Source: Rhodocyclaceae bacterium (GTDB lineage: Bacteria > Pseudomonadota > Gammaproteobacteria > Burkholderiales > Rhodocyclaceae). From it: a stretch of 64,000 bases of DNA. The notes below the pieces were generated by a model. That model saw only the letters and a list, made by a program, of their open reading frames with translations, was not told where the DNA came from and ran no database searches. Positions 25,272 through 34,820 of the stretch are shown here, one piece after another (within the stretch, counting starts at the first letter, position 1; every line of letters starts with the position of its first letter). A program made the translations under genes and the position numbers. The stretch is from the NCBI GenBank assembly GCA_016791105.1, contig JAEUNM010000136.1, forward strand, positions 31,983 to 95,982, given 5' to 3'.

Positions 25272-26817
25272 GGGGCGCTCCCGCCGCATCGGCGCCCGGC
25301 CACATGCCGCTCATCCAGACGCCGATTTGTTCGACGTCAGTTTGCGCCGCAGGCACGGCCGGTGACAGGCGGCCTTTGGCAATCACGGCGATGCGATCGC
25401 AAATTTCGAATAACTCATCCAGCTCTTCGGAAATGACCAGAATGGCGGTACCGGCATTACGCAAATCGATCAGCGACTGGCGTATGAATGCCGCCGCGCC
25501 CACGTCCACGCCCCAGGTCGGCTGCGCGACGATGAGTAATTTGGGCGCCAGCATGATTTCGCGCCCGACGATAAATTTTTGCAGATTGCCCCCCGAAAGC
25601 GATTTGGCTGCCGCTTGCGGCCCGCCGCATTTCACCGTGTAGCGTTCTATGCACTGCCTGGCAAATTCGCGTACCGCACGCGCGCGTATCAGTCCGCCCG
25701 CCAGCATGCCGGCGCGATGCCCGGTCAATAGTGCGTTTTCGGCCAGCGACATGCGCGGCACGGCGCCGCGGCCCAGGCGTTCTTCGGGCACGAAGCCCAG
25801 GCCCAGGCGGCGGCGCCGTCCGGGCGACATGCGGCCGGCTTCGACGCCGCAAATCTGCACCGGATGTTTTTCTGCCAGCGGCTGTTCGCCCGACAGGGCG
25901 TACAACAATTCCTGCTGACCATTGCCGGATACGCCGGCTATGCCCACGATTTCGCCGGCATGGACATCCAGGTGCACCTGTTTCAGATCGGTGCCGAAGG
26001 GGTTGGCGCAGGCGACGGACAAGTCGGCCACGCGCAACCTCAGTTCGCCGCCGGCAGCCGGGGCGCCGTGCTGGCACACCGGCAAATCCTTGCCTATCAT
26101 GAGCCGCGCCATCGATTTGGGGGTTTCCTGCGCGGGCACGCAGGTGCCGCTCACCTTGCCGCCGCGCAGCACCGTGGCGCTGTGGCACAGCGCCTGAATT
26201 TCATCCAGCTTGTGGCTGATGTACAGAATGCTGCAGCCTTCCGCGGCAAGCTGGCGCAAGGTGTCGAACAGTTTGCGCACTGCCTGCGGTGTGAGCACCG
26301 ATGTGGGCTCGTCCATGATGAGCAATCTGGGGTTTTGCAGCAGGCAGCGCACGATTTCGACACGCTGGCGCTCGCCCACCGACAGGGCATGCACGGGCCG
26401 GTGCGGGTCCACCGGCAGCCCGTAACGTTCCGACACCTGTTCTATGCGCTGCGCGAGGCGGCGCGGGTGGGGTGCGTCGGGCAGGGCGAGCGCCACGTTT
26501 TCCGCCACAGTGAGCGTTTCGAACAGCGAAAAATGCTGGAACACCATGCCTATGCCGAGGCGGCGCGCATGCGCCGGATTTTCTACCTGCAGCTTGCGGC
26601 CTTCCCAATACAGGTCGCCGGCGCTCTGGCGCGTCACGCCATAAATGATTTTCATCAGCGTGGATTTGCCGGCGCCGTTTTCGCCCAGCACGGCATGGAT
26701 TTCGCCCGCCATCACACGAAGGTTTACCCCGTCATTGGCGACCACCGCCGGATAAACCTTGCGTATGCCGCGCAATTCGAGACGCGGTGCGGGGGCGGTC
26801 GTGCGGTTTTCAGTCAC
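25261..26817 (-). CDS. ABC transporter ATP-binding protein with two ATPase domains (NupO-like)
   Basis: The 518-residue protein is a tandem ABC ATPase. The first domain has Walker A GENGAGKST, signature LSVGERQRVEI and Walker B LLIMDEPTSVLT. The second begins GVSGNGQQELLYALSG, a degenerate Walker A normal for this class, with signature SLSGGNLQKFIVGRE. This is the layout of ribose/nucleoside importers. The start is taken as GTG 26817 (TENRTTAPAPRLELRG follows); AGGG lies upstream and the open extension is unlike the family. No periplasmic BMP-type binding-protein gene is found in the cluster. Confidence 0.85.
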   Translation of the reverse strand: MTENRTTAPAPRLELRGIRKVYPAVVANDGVNLRVMAGEIHAVLGENGAGKSTLMKIIYGVTRQSAGDLYWEGRKLQVENPAHARRLGIGMVFQHFSLFETLTVAENVALALPDAPHPRRLAQRIEQVSERYGLPVDPHRPVHALSVGERQRVEIVRCLLQNPRLLIMDEPTSVLTPQAVRKLFDTLRQLAAEGCSILYISHKLDEIQALCHSATVLRGGKVSGTCVPAQETPKSMARLMIGKDLPVCQHGAPAAGGELRLRVADLSVACANPFGTDLKQVHLDVHAGEIVGIAGVSGNGQQELLYALSGEQPLAEKHPVQICGVEAGRMSPGRRRRLGLGFVPEERLGRGAVPRMSLAENALLTGHRAGMLAGGLIRARAVREFARQCIERYTVKCGGPQAAAKSLSGGNLQKFIVGREIMLAPKLLIVAQPTWGVDVGAAAFIRQSLIDLRNAGTAILVISEELDELFEICDRIAVIAKGRLSPAVPAAQTDVEQIGVWMSGMWPGADAAGAPHAA

Positions 26818-26863
26818 GGCCTTGCCCTGGCCCGGCCGCGGGCCGAGCGATATTTGATGGCAT

Positions 26864-27925
26864 TCATGAATTGCCCCGTCCCTGCACGCCTGCCGCGGCC
26901 GTGCACTTTGCTGCGCGGGCACCAAGCTGCTGCATCAATTGCGCCGCCACTGAGAGCGCGATCACGGCCGGCTGTTTGCCGGCGATGCCCGGCAAACCTA
27001 TTGGGCACAGCATGCGCGCCAGGCGCTCGGCCGGCACGCCGCGCACGGCCAGGCGCTTTTCGAACTGCGCCCGCTTGCTGGCCGATCCGATCAGACCGAA
27101 CCAGGTGAAATCGCCGCGCGTCAATATGCACTCGGCCAGCATCTGGTCCAGTGCGTGGCTGTGCGTCATGACCAGGAAGCACGCGCCGGGACGCGCCGCA
27201 CGCACTTCCGCGTCCGGCAGGTCGGTGGCGACAGCCTGCACATTGAATGGCAAGGCGGGCGGAAACAGTTCGGTACGCTCGTCCACCCACACGATGCGGC
27301 AGGGCAATTCGGCCAGAATTTTGACCAGCGCCCGGCCCACGTGTCCGGCACCGAACAGATAAACATCGACCTCGGGCTCGTACAGCGGATCGAAAAACGC
27401 CGTGCCGCCACCGGCAAAATGCACCAGTTGCGCCGGCGCACGCGCGGCCAGCAGCAGGCGTGCCCGCGCCGCGCACTCGTTGTCGCGGGCGGCATCGCCC
27501 AGACTGCCGCATATCGCGTCCGGCGTTACCGCCAGGCTGCCCGCGCCAGGCGCAAGTGCAGTGAGCAGGGCCGCGCGCGTACCGGCAAGCAGTGCTTGCG
27601 CGAGCAAAGCCACCCAGGCCGGCCGCGCCGGCAAGGGGTCGAACAGCAAATTGACGGCGCCGCCGCAGCACTGGCCCAGGCTTGCCCCAAGTGCAAAACG
27701 CTGCACCTGCGGCGCCACGCTGCCGCCGGCCAATAGATCGCGCGCGATCGCCGCGGCTTTGAATTCGAGGTGGCCGCCGCCTATGCTGCCGGCACAGCCG
27801 TGCGCACTCACCAGCATTTTGGCGCCGGCCGCGCGCGGCACCGAGCCTTTGCCGGACACCACGCTCACCAGCACGGTGGGGGCTGCCGCGGCAAGAAGTT
27901 CCAGGATGGCGTGCCAGTCGTGCAT
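26864..27925 (-). CDS. xdhC: Xanthine dehydrogenase accessory protein XdhC
   Basis: XdhC binds and sulfurates molybdenum cofactor before inserting it into XdhB. The 353-residue product has the N-terminal XdhC/CoxI region with GSVPRAAGAKMLV and SIGGGHLEF, the QCCGG motif containing adjacent Cys, and a C-terminal Rossmann fold (VYLFGAGHVGRAL) ending in GLIGSASKRAQF and CPIGLPGIAGKQPA. It follows xdhB by 11 bases and precedes the transporter genes. Confidence 0.93.
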   Translation of the reverse strand: MHDWHAILELLAAAAPTVLVSVVSGKGSVPRAAGAKMLVSAHGCAGSIGGGHLEFKAAAIARDLLAGGSVAPQVQRFALGASLGQCCGGAVNLLFDPLPARPAWVALLAQALLAGTRAALLTALAPGAGSLAVTPDAICGSLGDAARDNECAARARLLLAARAPAQLVHFAGGGTAFFDPLYEPEVDVYLFGAGHVGRALVKILAELPCRIVWVDERTELFPPALPFNVQAVATDLPDAEVRAARPGACFLVMTHSHALDQMLAECILTRGDFTWFGLIGSASKRAQFEKRLAVRGVPAERLARMLCPIGLPGIAGKQPAVIALSVAAQLMQQLGARAAKCTAAAGVQGRGNS

Positions 27926-27936
27926 GTTCCGCCCGC

Positions 27937-30261
27937 TCAGATGGCTGCCATGCGCACGGCCGCCACGGCGCGCATGATGGCTTCAGGCGTGGCCGGCGCG
28001 TCCAGCGGCGGATTGATGCGCTGTTCGGCCAGGCTCGCAATGGCGTCGCGCAGGGCGAAAAACACCGAAAACGCCAGCAATAGTGGCGGCTCGCCGACCG
28101 CCTTGGAGCGCAACACGGTATTTTCCACATTGCGGTTGGGGAATAGCCGCACCCGGAAGTCGGCCGGGCAATCATGCACGGCGGGTATCTTGTAGGTGGA
28201 CGGCGAATGGGTCATGAGGCGTCCGGCCTCGTTCCACCACAGTTCTTCCAGCGTCAGCCAGCCCATGCCCTGTATGAAGCCGCCTTCCACCTGGCCCAGA
28301 TCGATGGCCGGGTTGATCGAATTGCCGGCGTCGTGGAGCAGATCGGCGCGCAGCAATTTCCACTCGCCGGTAAGGGTATCGACCAGCACTTCGGATACCG
28401 CCGCGCCATAGGCGTAATAGTAGAAAGGATGCCCCTGCAAAGCCTTTTTATCCCAGTGCAGTTTGGGCGTGGCATAGAAGCCGTCCGCCCACAATTGCAC
28501 GCGCGCCTGATACGCCTGCTGCACGATATCGGCAAACGCAAAGCGCTGCCCGCCCACACTGACGCAATCATCGGCAAAGTACACCTGCTGCGGCGTACCG
28601 CCATAGCGCGCGGCGGTAAATTCGGCCAGGCGCGCGCGTACGCGGGCCGCGGCCTGCTGCGCTGCCATGCCGTTCAAGTCGGCGCCGGTGGATGCCGCGG
28701 TGGCCGACGTATTGGCAATTTTGCTGGTATCCGTGCTGGTGGCACGCACGCGCGCCAGCGGCAAACCCAGTTCGGCCGCCACCACTTGCGCCACCTTGGT
28801 GTGCAGGCCCTGTCCCATTTCGCAGCCGCCGTGATTAACGAGCACACTGCCATCGGTATAAACATGCACCAGCGCGCCGGCCTGGTTGTAATGCGCGACA
28901 TTGAACGAAATGCCGAATTTGACCGGCGTGAATGCCAGGCCTTTTTTAAGGATCGGGCTGGCACGATTGAATTCCACCGCCTGCGCGCGGCGCGCTTCAT
29001 AGTCGCTGGACTTTTCCAGATCGGCGGTAATTTGCGCGATCACGTTATCTTCGACGCGCTGGCCGTAAGGCGTCACATCGCGCGGCGGCGCGCCGTAATA
29101 ATTCAGCTTGCGCAGATCCAGCGGGTCACGCCCCAGACTGCGCGCGATGCTGTCGATCACGTGTTCGATCAGGATGGCGCCTTGCGGGCCGCCGAAGCCG
29201 CGAAACGCGGTATTCGATTGAGTATTGGTTTTGCCGCAAAAAGCGCGTATGTCCACGTCTGACAAATAATAAGCGTTGTCGACATGGCACATGGCCCGCG
29301 TTGCCACCGGGCCGGATAAATCCGCCGAAAAGCCGGCCCGCGTCACCATCACGACGCGCAGCGCGAGGATGCGGCCTGTGCTGTCGTAAGCGGCTTCATA
29401 GTCGTAATGAAAACAGTGGCGCTTGCCGGTGATGAGCATGTCGTCATCACGGTCCAGACGCAGTTTCACCGGCTTTTGCAGGCGCTGCGCGGCGATGGCC
29501 GCCACCGCGGCAAATAGTGCGGATTGCGATTCCTTGCCGCCGAATCCACCGCCCAGACGGCGCACCGCTACCGTGATTGCGTGCGCCGGCAAATTCAGGG
29601 CGTGGGCCAGCACCTGCTGCATTTCCGTCGGGTGCTGGGTGGAACACCACAAATGCATGGCGCCGCCTTCCTGCGGCAGCGCATAAGAAATTTGCCCTTC
29701 CAGATAAAACTGTTCCTGCCCGCCCACATAAAATTCGCCGCGCAACCGGAACGGCGCGGCCTGCAGCGCCGCCTGCGCATCGCCGCGAGTCAGCCGCAGC
29801 GGCGGCAGTACGTAAGATTGCTCGCGGTGCGCCTGTTGCGGCGTGAGTGTGGCGGGCAAATCTTCATAGTCTACGCGCGCGAGCCGGGCTGCCCGGCGCG
29901 CCTCGGCATGACTATCGGCGATCACGGCGAAGATGGGCTGGCCCAGGTACTGTACGCAGCCGTCGGCCAAAATTGGATCGTCATGGACGATGGGGCCGCA
30001 ATCGTTTTCGCCCGGAATATCCGCCGCCACGATTACGTCGCGCACGCCCGGGGCGGCACGCACGGCGCTCAAATCGAGCCCGACTAGCCGCGCGTGGGCG
30101 CGCTCCGACAGGCCCAGCGCGGCGTGCAGGGTACCGGCCGCTTCGGCAATGTCGTCTATGTAGGTGGCGCCGCCGCTCACGTGCAGCGGCGCGGATTCGT
30201 GCGGCAGCGGCTGGTGCGCGACGCCGGCCGGGGCCGTCGCCGTGATTGGTTTAGTTTGCAT
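27937..30261 (-). CDS. xdhB: Xanthine dehydrogenase, molybdopterin-binding large subunit
   Basis: The 774-residue subunit holds the Mo cofactor where hypoxanthine is hydroxylated to xanthine and urate. Motifs include RRLGGGFGGKES (Moco contact), AFRGFGGPQG, HGGCEMGQGLHTKVAQV, and the catalytic glutamate region KAVGEPPLLLA near the C-terminus. ATG 30261 is chosen because the Arg-rich upstream stretch lies inside xdhA; the genes overlap by 11 bases. Substrate arginine and glutamate residues typical of xanthine dehydrogenases are consistent but were not aligned. Confidence 0.95.
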   Translation of the reverse strand: MQTKPITATAPAGVAHQPLPHESAPLHVSGGATYIDDIAEAAGTLHAALGLSERAHARLVGLDLSAVRAAPGVRDVIVAADIPGENDCGPIVHDDPILADGCVQYLGQPIFAVIADSHAEARRAARLARVDYEDLPATLTPQQAHREQSYVLPPLRLTRGDAQAALQAAPFRLRGEFYVGGQEQFYLEGQISYALPQEGGAMHLWCSTQHPTEMQQVLAHALNLPAHAITVAVRRLGGGFGGKESQSALFAAVAAIAAQRLQKPVKLRLDRDDDMLITGKRHCFHYDYEAAYDSTGRILALRVVMVTRAGFSADLSGPVATRAMCHVDNAYYLSDVDIRAFCGKTNTQSNTAFRGFGGPQGAILIEHVIDSIARSLGRDPLDLRKLNYYGAPPRDVTPYGQRVEDNVIAQITADLEKSSDYEARRAQAVEFNRASPILKKGLAFTPVKFGISFNVAHYNQAGALVHVYTDGSVLVNHGGCEMGQGLHTKVAQVVAAELGLPLARVRATSTDTSKIANTSATAASTGADLNGMAAQQAAARVRARLAEFTAARYGGTPQQVYFADDCVSVGGQRFAFADIVQQAYQARVQLWADGFYATPKLHWDKKALQGHPFYYYAYGAAVSEVLVDTLTGEWKLLRADLLHDAGNSINPAIDLGQVEGGFIQGMGWLTLEELWWNEAGRLMTHSPSTYKIPAVHDCPADFRVRLFPNRNVENTVLRSKAVGEPPLLLAFSVFFALRDAIASLAEQRINPPLDAPATPEAIMRAVAAVRMAAI

Positions 30262-31747
30262 GGACGCTCGTTTCGGCCGCCGTGAGCGGCGCGTCCGGCC
30301 GCGTTTCGAGATACATGCGATAGAGCAGATTCTGTGCCGTCTGCATGCGGTAGGCGCTGCTTGCACGCATATCGGCGATGGGCGCGTAATCGCGTGCTAG
30401 CGCGCGCATCGCGCCGCGCACGGTGTGCTCGCACCAGGGCCGGCCGGCAAGTGCGGCTTCGGCCTGCGGCGCGCGCGCCGGGGTGGCCGCCATGCCGCCA
30501 TAGGCGACGCGCGCGCTGCCGATAGTGCCGTTCGCATCGAGTTCCAGCGCGAATGCGGCACACACCGCGGATATGTCGGAATCGTAGCGCTTGGCCACTT
30601 TGTAGGTGCGGAACTCGAGATGGGGGCCGGGCAGCGGTACGTCTATCGCAAGCAGTATTTCATCCGCAGCCAGATCCTTTTTCTGATAGCCGAGATAAAA
30701 GTTTTCCAGCGGCAACACGCGGGTACGCGCACGGTTCGTCAGCCGCAACTGAGCGCCCAGCGCGAGCAGGGCGGGCATGGAATCGCCTATCGGGCTGCCG
30801 TTTGCGACATTGCCGCCCAGGGTGCCGGCATTGCGTATCGGGCGCGAGGCGAAGCGTTGCCACATTTCGAATAGCTGCGGATAGTGGGCGCATAAGGCGG
30901 CATAGGCCGCTTCCAGCTTTGCGCCGGCGCCGATGCGAATATGGCCGTCGACGTCGGATATGGCTTCAAGCTGTTCCAGCCCGCCCAGGTAAATGATGTG
31001 ATCGAGCCGCCGCAACTGTTTGTTGACCCACAGGCCGACGTCGGTGCCGCCGGCGAGCAGCGTGGCCTGTGGATACTGCGCGCGCAATGCCAACAAATGC
31101 GGCAAATCGCGCGGCGCATGAAAATGCCGCCCGGCGTATGCATAGGCCAGCGGGGCGTCGCGGGCCAGTTTGTCGAGTGCGGCCTGCAGGGCGGCCAGAT
31201 CGAAGGCAACGGCGGGCAGTTCGAACATATGCTGCGCGGCCGCCAGTATCGGCCGGTAGCCGGTGCAGCGACACAGATTGCCGGCCAGCGCGCTGCGCAC
31301 TTCCGCATCCGGCGGCCGGCTGCCGGTCGCGCGGTGGGCAACATAAAGCGCCCATAGCGACATGACGAAGCCCGGCGTGCAGAAGCCGCACTGCGAGCCG
31401 TGGCAATCCACCATGGCCTGTTGCACCGGATGCAGCTTGCCCTCGGCGGCAAGGTGTTCGACGGTGTAGAGCGCCTTGCCGTCCAGCGCCGGCACGAACT
31501 GTATGCATGAATTGACGGCTTTGAGCGCCACGCCGCCCGGCGCGCGTTCGGCAATCACTACCGTGCAGGCGCCGCAGTCGCCTTCAGCGCAGCCTTCCTT
31601 GCTGCCGCATAGTCCGCGCCGCCGGCGCAAATATTCCAGCACGGTGCAGTCGGGATCGACCGCGCGCTCTACCACCGGATGGCCGCCGAGCAGGAAGCGT
31701 ATGGCGCCGGAATCGGGGTCTGGAGGCATCGTCAAATCTTGCTGCAT
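30251..31747 (-). CDS. xdhA: Xanthine dehydrogenase, FeS/FAD small subunit
   Basis: The 498-residue subunit carries two 2Fe-2S clusters and FAD. The N-terminal ferredoxin-like domain has GLCGSKEGCAEGDCGACTV; the second cluster lies in CGFCTPGFVMS and CRCTGYRPI. The FAD domain contains LLAGGTDVGLW and NAGTLGGNVANGSPIGD. AGGA eight bases before ATG 31747 supports this start over an internal ATG at 31729. It follows uraH by 17 bases on the same strand. Confidence 0.95.
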   Translation of the reverse strand: MQQDLTMPPDPDSGAIRFLLGGHPVVERAVDPDCTVLEYLRRRRGLCGSKEGCAEGDCGACTVVIAERAPGGVALKAVNSCIQFVPALDGKALYTVEHLAAEGKLHPVQQAMVDCHGSQCGFCTPGFVMSLWALYVAHRATGSRPPDAEVRSALAGNLCRCTGYRPILAAAQHMFELPAVAFDLAALQAALDKLARDAPLAYAYAGRHFHAPRDLPHLLALRAQYPQATLLAGGTDVGLWVNKQLRRLDHIIYLGGLEQLEAISDVDGHIRIGAGAKLEAAYAALCAHYPQLFEMWQRFASRPIRNAGTLGGNVANGSPIGDSMPALLALGAQLRLTNRARTRVLPLENFYLGYQKKDLAADEILLAIDVPLPGPHLEFRTYKVAKRYDSDISAVCAAFALELDANGTIGSARVAYGGMAATPARAPQAEAALAGRPWCEHTVRGAMRALARDYAPIADMRASSAYRMQTAQNLLYRMYLETRPDAPLTAAETSVHAN

Positions 31748-31764
31748 GCGCGGTTCCTGGCCCG

Positions 31765-32115
31765 TTAGCTGCCGCGATAGGTGGAATAGCTCCAGGGCGT
31801 CACCAGCAGCGGCACGTGATAGTGCCTGGCCGCGTCAGCAACGCCGAAGCGCAGCACGACGTCGCCCACGAAAGGCGGGTCGCTTGCCTCTACACCCAGG
31901 CGCTCGAAATAGTCCCCGGCCGCGAATTCCAGTTCGTACACGCCGGCCGTAAATGCGTCGCCTTCGAGCAGCGGTACGTCGCAGCGGCCATCGGCATTGG
32001 TGAGCGCGGTGGCACACAGACGCCGCCCCTCTGCGAGCGCATACACCCGAATTTCCACGCCATCCGCAGGGCGCCCGTGGGCGGTATCCAGAACGTGTGT
32101 CGTCAGACGTCCCAT
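31765..32115 (-). CDS. uraH: 5-hydroxyisourate hydrolase (transthyretin-like)
   Basis: UraH hydrolyses 5-hydroxyisourate, the PuuD product, to OHCU. The 116-residue product starts MGRLTTHVLDTAHGRPADG and ends with the diagnostic SYSTYRGS tetrapeptide region; the active-site His (THVLD), Arg (VEIRVY) and the final YRGS are all present. GAGGGA five bases upstream supports ATG 32115. It is the first gene of the minus-strand purine operon, divergent from the GntR regulator. Confidence 0.95.
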   Translation of the reverse strand: MGRLTTHVLDTAHGRPADGVEIRVYALAEGRRLCATALTNADGRCDVPLLEGDAFTAGVYELEFAAGDYFERLGVEASDPPFVGDVVLRFGVADAARHYHVPLLVTPWSYSTYRGS

Positions 32116-32378
32116 AGTTCCCTCATAGGCTGGGGAATGTGGCACTGCGTAAAAATGGTGTCAACAGATTTTGCTGAACATGCATACATTTAAACTGGTT
32201 CCAAACCGCGGCAGGTGAAAAAACTTCGCTTTGCCAATTACCTGGAAAACACGGCCGAGGAGTGGAAATTCGACTGCGCCGGGGTTTTGTCCAGGCCAGA
32301 CTGCACCGCTCTGGAAATGCTTGCAGTAGTCATCTTTCTTGTGTACCTTTTTGCTCATTTTCGTCCACATCGATCGCG
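32116..32378. promoter_or_regulatory. Divergent control region of the purine genes
   Basis: This 263-base region lies between uraH (minus) and the GntR regulator (plus) and is clearly less GC-rich than its neighbours. A semi-palindrome around AACATGCATACATT (32177-32190) is the best-looking candidate operator for the regulator, and a GTGTAC palindrome lies near 32340. Both are read by eye, without a second copy to support them. Confidence 0.4.
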
Positions 32379-33188
32379 ATGAGCCAACCCGCCCAGTCCG
32401 CCGAACCTGCACCGAAACGGCGCGCAAGAACGCCCAAATCCGGTGATGCGGGCGCCAGCCGGGGCCAGCTCGGCGGGGTGGTTGCTCCGCTACTCGGTGA
32501 GGCGGGACTATCCGACATGGAACAGCGCGTATTTGCAACCATACGTGAAGCCGTGCTGGATCATCGCCTGCCGCCTGGCACCAAACTCAAGGAAGTCGAA
32601 CTGGCGGCCCTGTTCGGTACCACGCGCGCGGTGGTGCGCAAGGTGCTGCTGAGGCTGGCGCACCTGAAGCTCGCGCAGACGCCGCCCAATCGCGCCGCTC
32701 TGGTGGCGCAGCCGAGCGCACAGGAAAGCCGTGACTTGTTCGCCGCCCGCAGCGCCATCGAATGTGCCATCGTCGATACCCTCGCCACCCGCATTTCCGA
32801 TAACGAAATAAGCGAATTGCGTTCCATGCTGCAGGCGGAACTCGATGCGCACGCGCGCGGCGATGGAAAACTATGTCTCAAACTGTCGCTGGAATTTCAC
32901 CGCGCGCTCGCCCGCTGCGCCGGCAATGCCGTACTGGCGGAATTTCTCGAACAATTGCTGGCGCGCACGCCGCTTGCCATACTGGCCCACCGCCACCCGC
33001 TGGCGGCCGGCGCCTGCCCGGCCGGCGAACACGCTGCGGTGCTCGATGCACTGGCCGCGCGCGACGCCGAACGCGCCGTAGCCGCCATGAAACTGCACCT
33101 CGCCAGCTTGCTGGCGCGGCTGGACCTGGGGCCGCCGCGCGGCGCGGACGACCTCGCCAGCCTGCTCGGCATGCGGCAGTTATCCTGA
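32379..33188 (+). CDS. GntR-family (FadR/FCD subfamily) regulator of purine catabolism
   Basis: The 269-residue protein has a basic N-terminal linker, a winged helix (VFATIREAVLDHRLPPGTKLKEVELAALFGTTRAVVRKVLLRLAH split over about residues 50-95) and an FCD effector domain with the metal-binding pattern (FAARSAIECAIV, LEFHRALARCAGN, GEHAAVLDALAARD). Position between the uraH-xdh operon and puuE-uraD makes it the likely local regulator; the ligand is presumably a purine breakdown product, by inference. ATG 32379 (MSQPAQ) is preferred over a 39-codon extension. Confidence 0.8.
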   Translation: MSQPAQSAEPAPKRRARTPKSGDAGASRGQLGGVVAPLLGEAGLSDMEQRVFATIREAVLDHRLPPGTKLKEVELAALFGTTRAVVRKVLLRLAHLKLAQTPPNRAALVAQPSAQESRDLFAARSAIECAIVDTLATRISDNEISELRSMLQAELDAHARGDGKLCLKLSLEFHRALARCAGNAVLAEFLEQLLARTPLAILAHRHPLAAGACPAGEHAAVLDALAARDAERAVAAMKLHLASLLARLDLGPPRGADDLASLLGMRQLS

Positions 33189-33196
33189 GGCCACCC

Positions 33197-34135
33197 ATGC
33201 ACAGCGACGCCTATCCGCGCGACATGGCCGGCTACGGCCGCCACCCGCCGCATCCGGCGTGGCCCGGCGGCGCACGCATCGCCGTGCAGTTCGTACTGAA
33301 TTACGAAGAAGGCGGTGAAAGTTGTGTGCTGCACGGCGACGCCGGTTCGGAACGCTTCCTGTCCGAAATTATCGGCGCGGAATCTTATGCCGCCCGCCAC
33401 ATGAGCATGGAATCGATTTACGAATATGGCTCGCGTGCCGGCGTGTGGCGCATCCTGCGCGAATTCGAGCGGCGCGCGCTGCCGCTCACCGTATTCGGCG
33501 TGGCGATGGCCTTGCAGCGCACGCCGGACGTATGCGCCGCCTTCGTGGAACTGGGGCACGAAATCGCCAGCCACGGCTGGCGCTGGATTCACTACCAGAA
33601 CGTCGATGCGGACAGCGAGCGCGAACACATGGCGCGCGCCGTCGCAATTCAGCGCGCCCTCACCGGGGCGGCGCCGCTGGGCTGGTACACCGGGCGCGAC
33701 AGCCCGGCCACGCGCCGCCTGGTGGTGGAACACGGCGGCTTTCTGTACGACTCCGATCACTACGGCGACGACCTGCCGTTCTGGACCACGGTGCGCTGCG
33801 CGGATGGGCGCCGCCTGCCGCATCTGGTGGTGCCCTACACCCTCGACGCCAATGACATGCGCTTTGCCACGGCGCAGGGCTTCAATACCGCCGAGCAGTT
33901 TTACGCCTATCTGCGCGACAGTTTCGACGTGCTGTATGCGGAAGGCGAACAAAGCCCGAAAATGCTGTCGATAGGCATGCATTGCCGGCTGCTCGGGCGG
34001 CCCGGCCGGCTGCGCGCGCTGCAGCACTTTCTGGACCACATCCAGCGCCACGACAAGGTGTGGATATGCCGCCGCGTGGATATCGCGCGCCACTGGATCG
34101 AACGCTTCCCCGCCGCGCCGGCCATGCCCGAATGA
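33197..34135 (+). CDS. puuE: Allantoinase PuuE (polysaccharide-deacetylase fold)
   Basis: PuuE hydrolyses allantoin to allantoate. The 312-residue protein has the metal-independent NodB-fold features of this family: RDMAGYGRHPPHPAWPGGARIAVQF split around residues 8-32, NYEEGGE, MESIYEYGSRAGVWR, and HEIASHGWRWIHY. GAGG six bases before ATG 33197 decides the start within a longer open frame that overlaps the regulator gene. The stop overlaps uraD as ATGA. Confidence 0.93.
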   Translation: MHSDAYPRDMAGYGRHPPHPAWPGGARIAVQFVLNYEEGGESCVLHGDAGSERFLSEIIGAESYAARHMSMESIYEYGSRAGVWRILREFERRALPLTVFGVAMALQRTPDVCAAFVELGHEIASHGWRWIHYQNVDADSEREHMARAVAIQRALTGAAPLGWYTGRDSPATRRLVVEHGGFLYDSDHYGDDLPFWTTVRCADGRRLPHLVVPYTLDANDMRFATAQGFNTAEQFYAYLRDSFDVLYAEGEQSPKMLSIGMHCRLLGRPGRLRALQHFLDHIQRHDKVWICRRVDIARHWIERFPAAPAMPE

Positions 34136-34656
34136 ATTCTCCCCGCCTCGACGTCGCCGCCGTGTCGGCGCTGGACCAAGCACATTTCGTCGCCCTGCTG
34201 GGTGGCGTATTCGAACATTCGCCCTGGGTTGCCGAGCGCGCCTGGGCGGCGCGCCCCTTCGCCACCACGGCCCAACTGCATGCTGCCATGGTCGCCGCGG
34301 TCATGGCGGCCGGGCCGGAACTGCAATTGGCGCTCATTGGCGCACATCCCGAACTGGCCGGCAAAGAGGCCGTTGCCGGCACGCTCACGGCGGACTCGCG
34401 CGGTGAACAGTCCGGCGCCGGCCTGGACCGTTGCAGCAGCCAGGAATTGTCCGAATTGCGCGAACTTAACCGGCGCTACCGCGCCGCGCACGGCTTTCCT
34501 TTCGTGATGGCCGTAAAAGGCTACGGACGCGCCGAAATTCTGGCCGCACTGCGCGCGCGCGTCGAGCAGACCACGCGGACCGAATTCGCGCGCTGCCTGC
34601 AGGAGATCGCAAAAATCGGCGCCTGGCGGCTCGCCGTGCTGGTCGCCGATGACTGA
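34132..34656 (+). CDS. uraD: OHCU decarboxylase
   Basis: UraD converts 2-oxo-4-hydroxy-4-carboxy-5-ureidoimidazoline to S-allantoin, completing the urate route after PuuD and UraH. The 174-residue product shows the family motifs FEHSPWVAERAWAARPF, LIGAHPELAGK and NRRYRAAHGFPFVMAVKG. The start overlaps the puuE stop (ATGA), and the longer upstream frame is a shadow of puuE. Confidence 0.93.
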   Translation: MNSPRLDVAAVSALDQAHFVALLGGVFEHSPWVAERAWAARPFATTAQLHAAMVAAVMAAGPELQLALIGAHPELAGKEAVAGTLTADSRGEQSGAGLDRCSSQELSELRELNRRYRAAHGFPFVMAVKGYGRAEILAALRARVEQTTRTEFARCLQEIAKIGAWRLAVLVADD

Positions 34657-34820
34657 CGAATAAGCGGCGACTGCTTCCTGCGCGGCGGGAATAATCTTCG
34701 ATTTTGCGGGCGCTGGTCACGCAGGTGCCTGTTTAGGTGGATTTTTCGCAAGCTCGGAGGATGTTGCGGGCGGTACAATGCAAGCTCGCTCACTGCCTGC
34801 CCACCCCCATCGAGAAAGGA

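Noticed and set aside
26814..28175. Minus-strand frame of 453 codons overlapping xdhC and xdhB
   Set aside because: It is out of frame with both genes, extremely Arg/Ala-rich, and has no known motifs.
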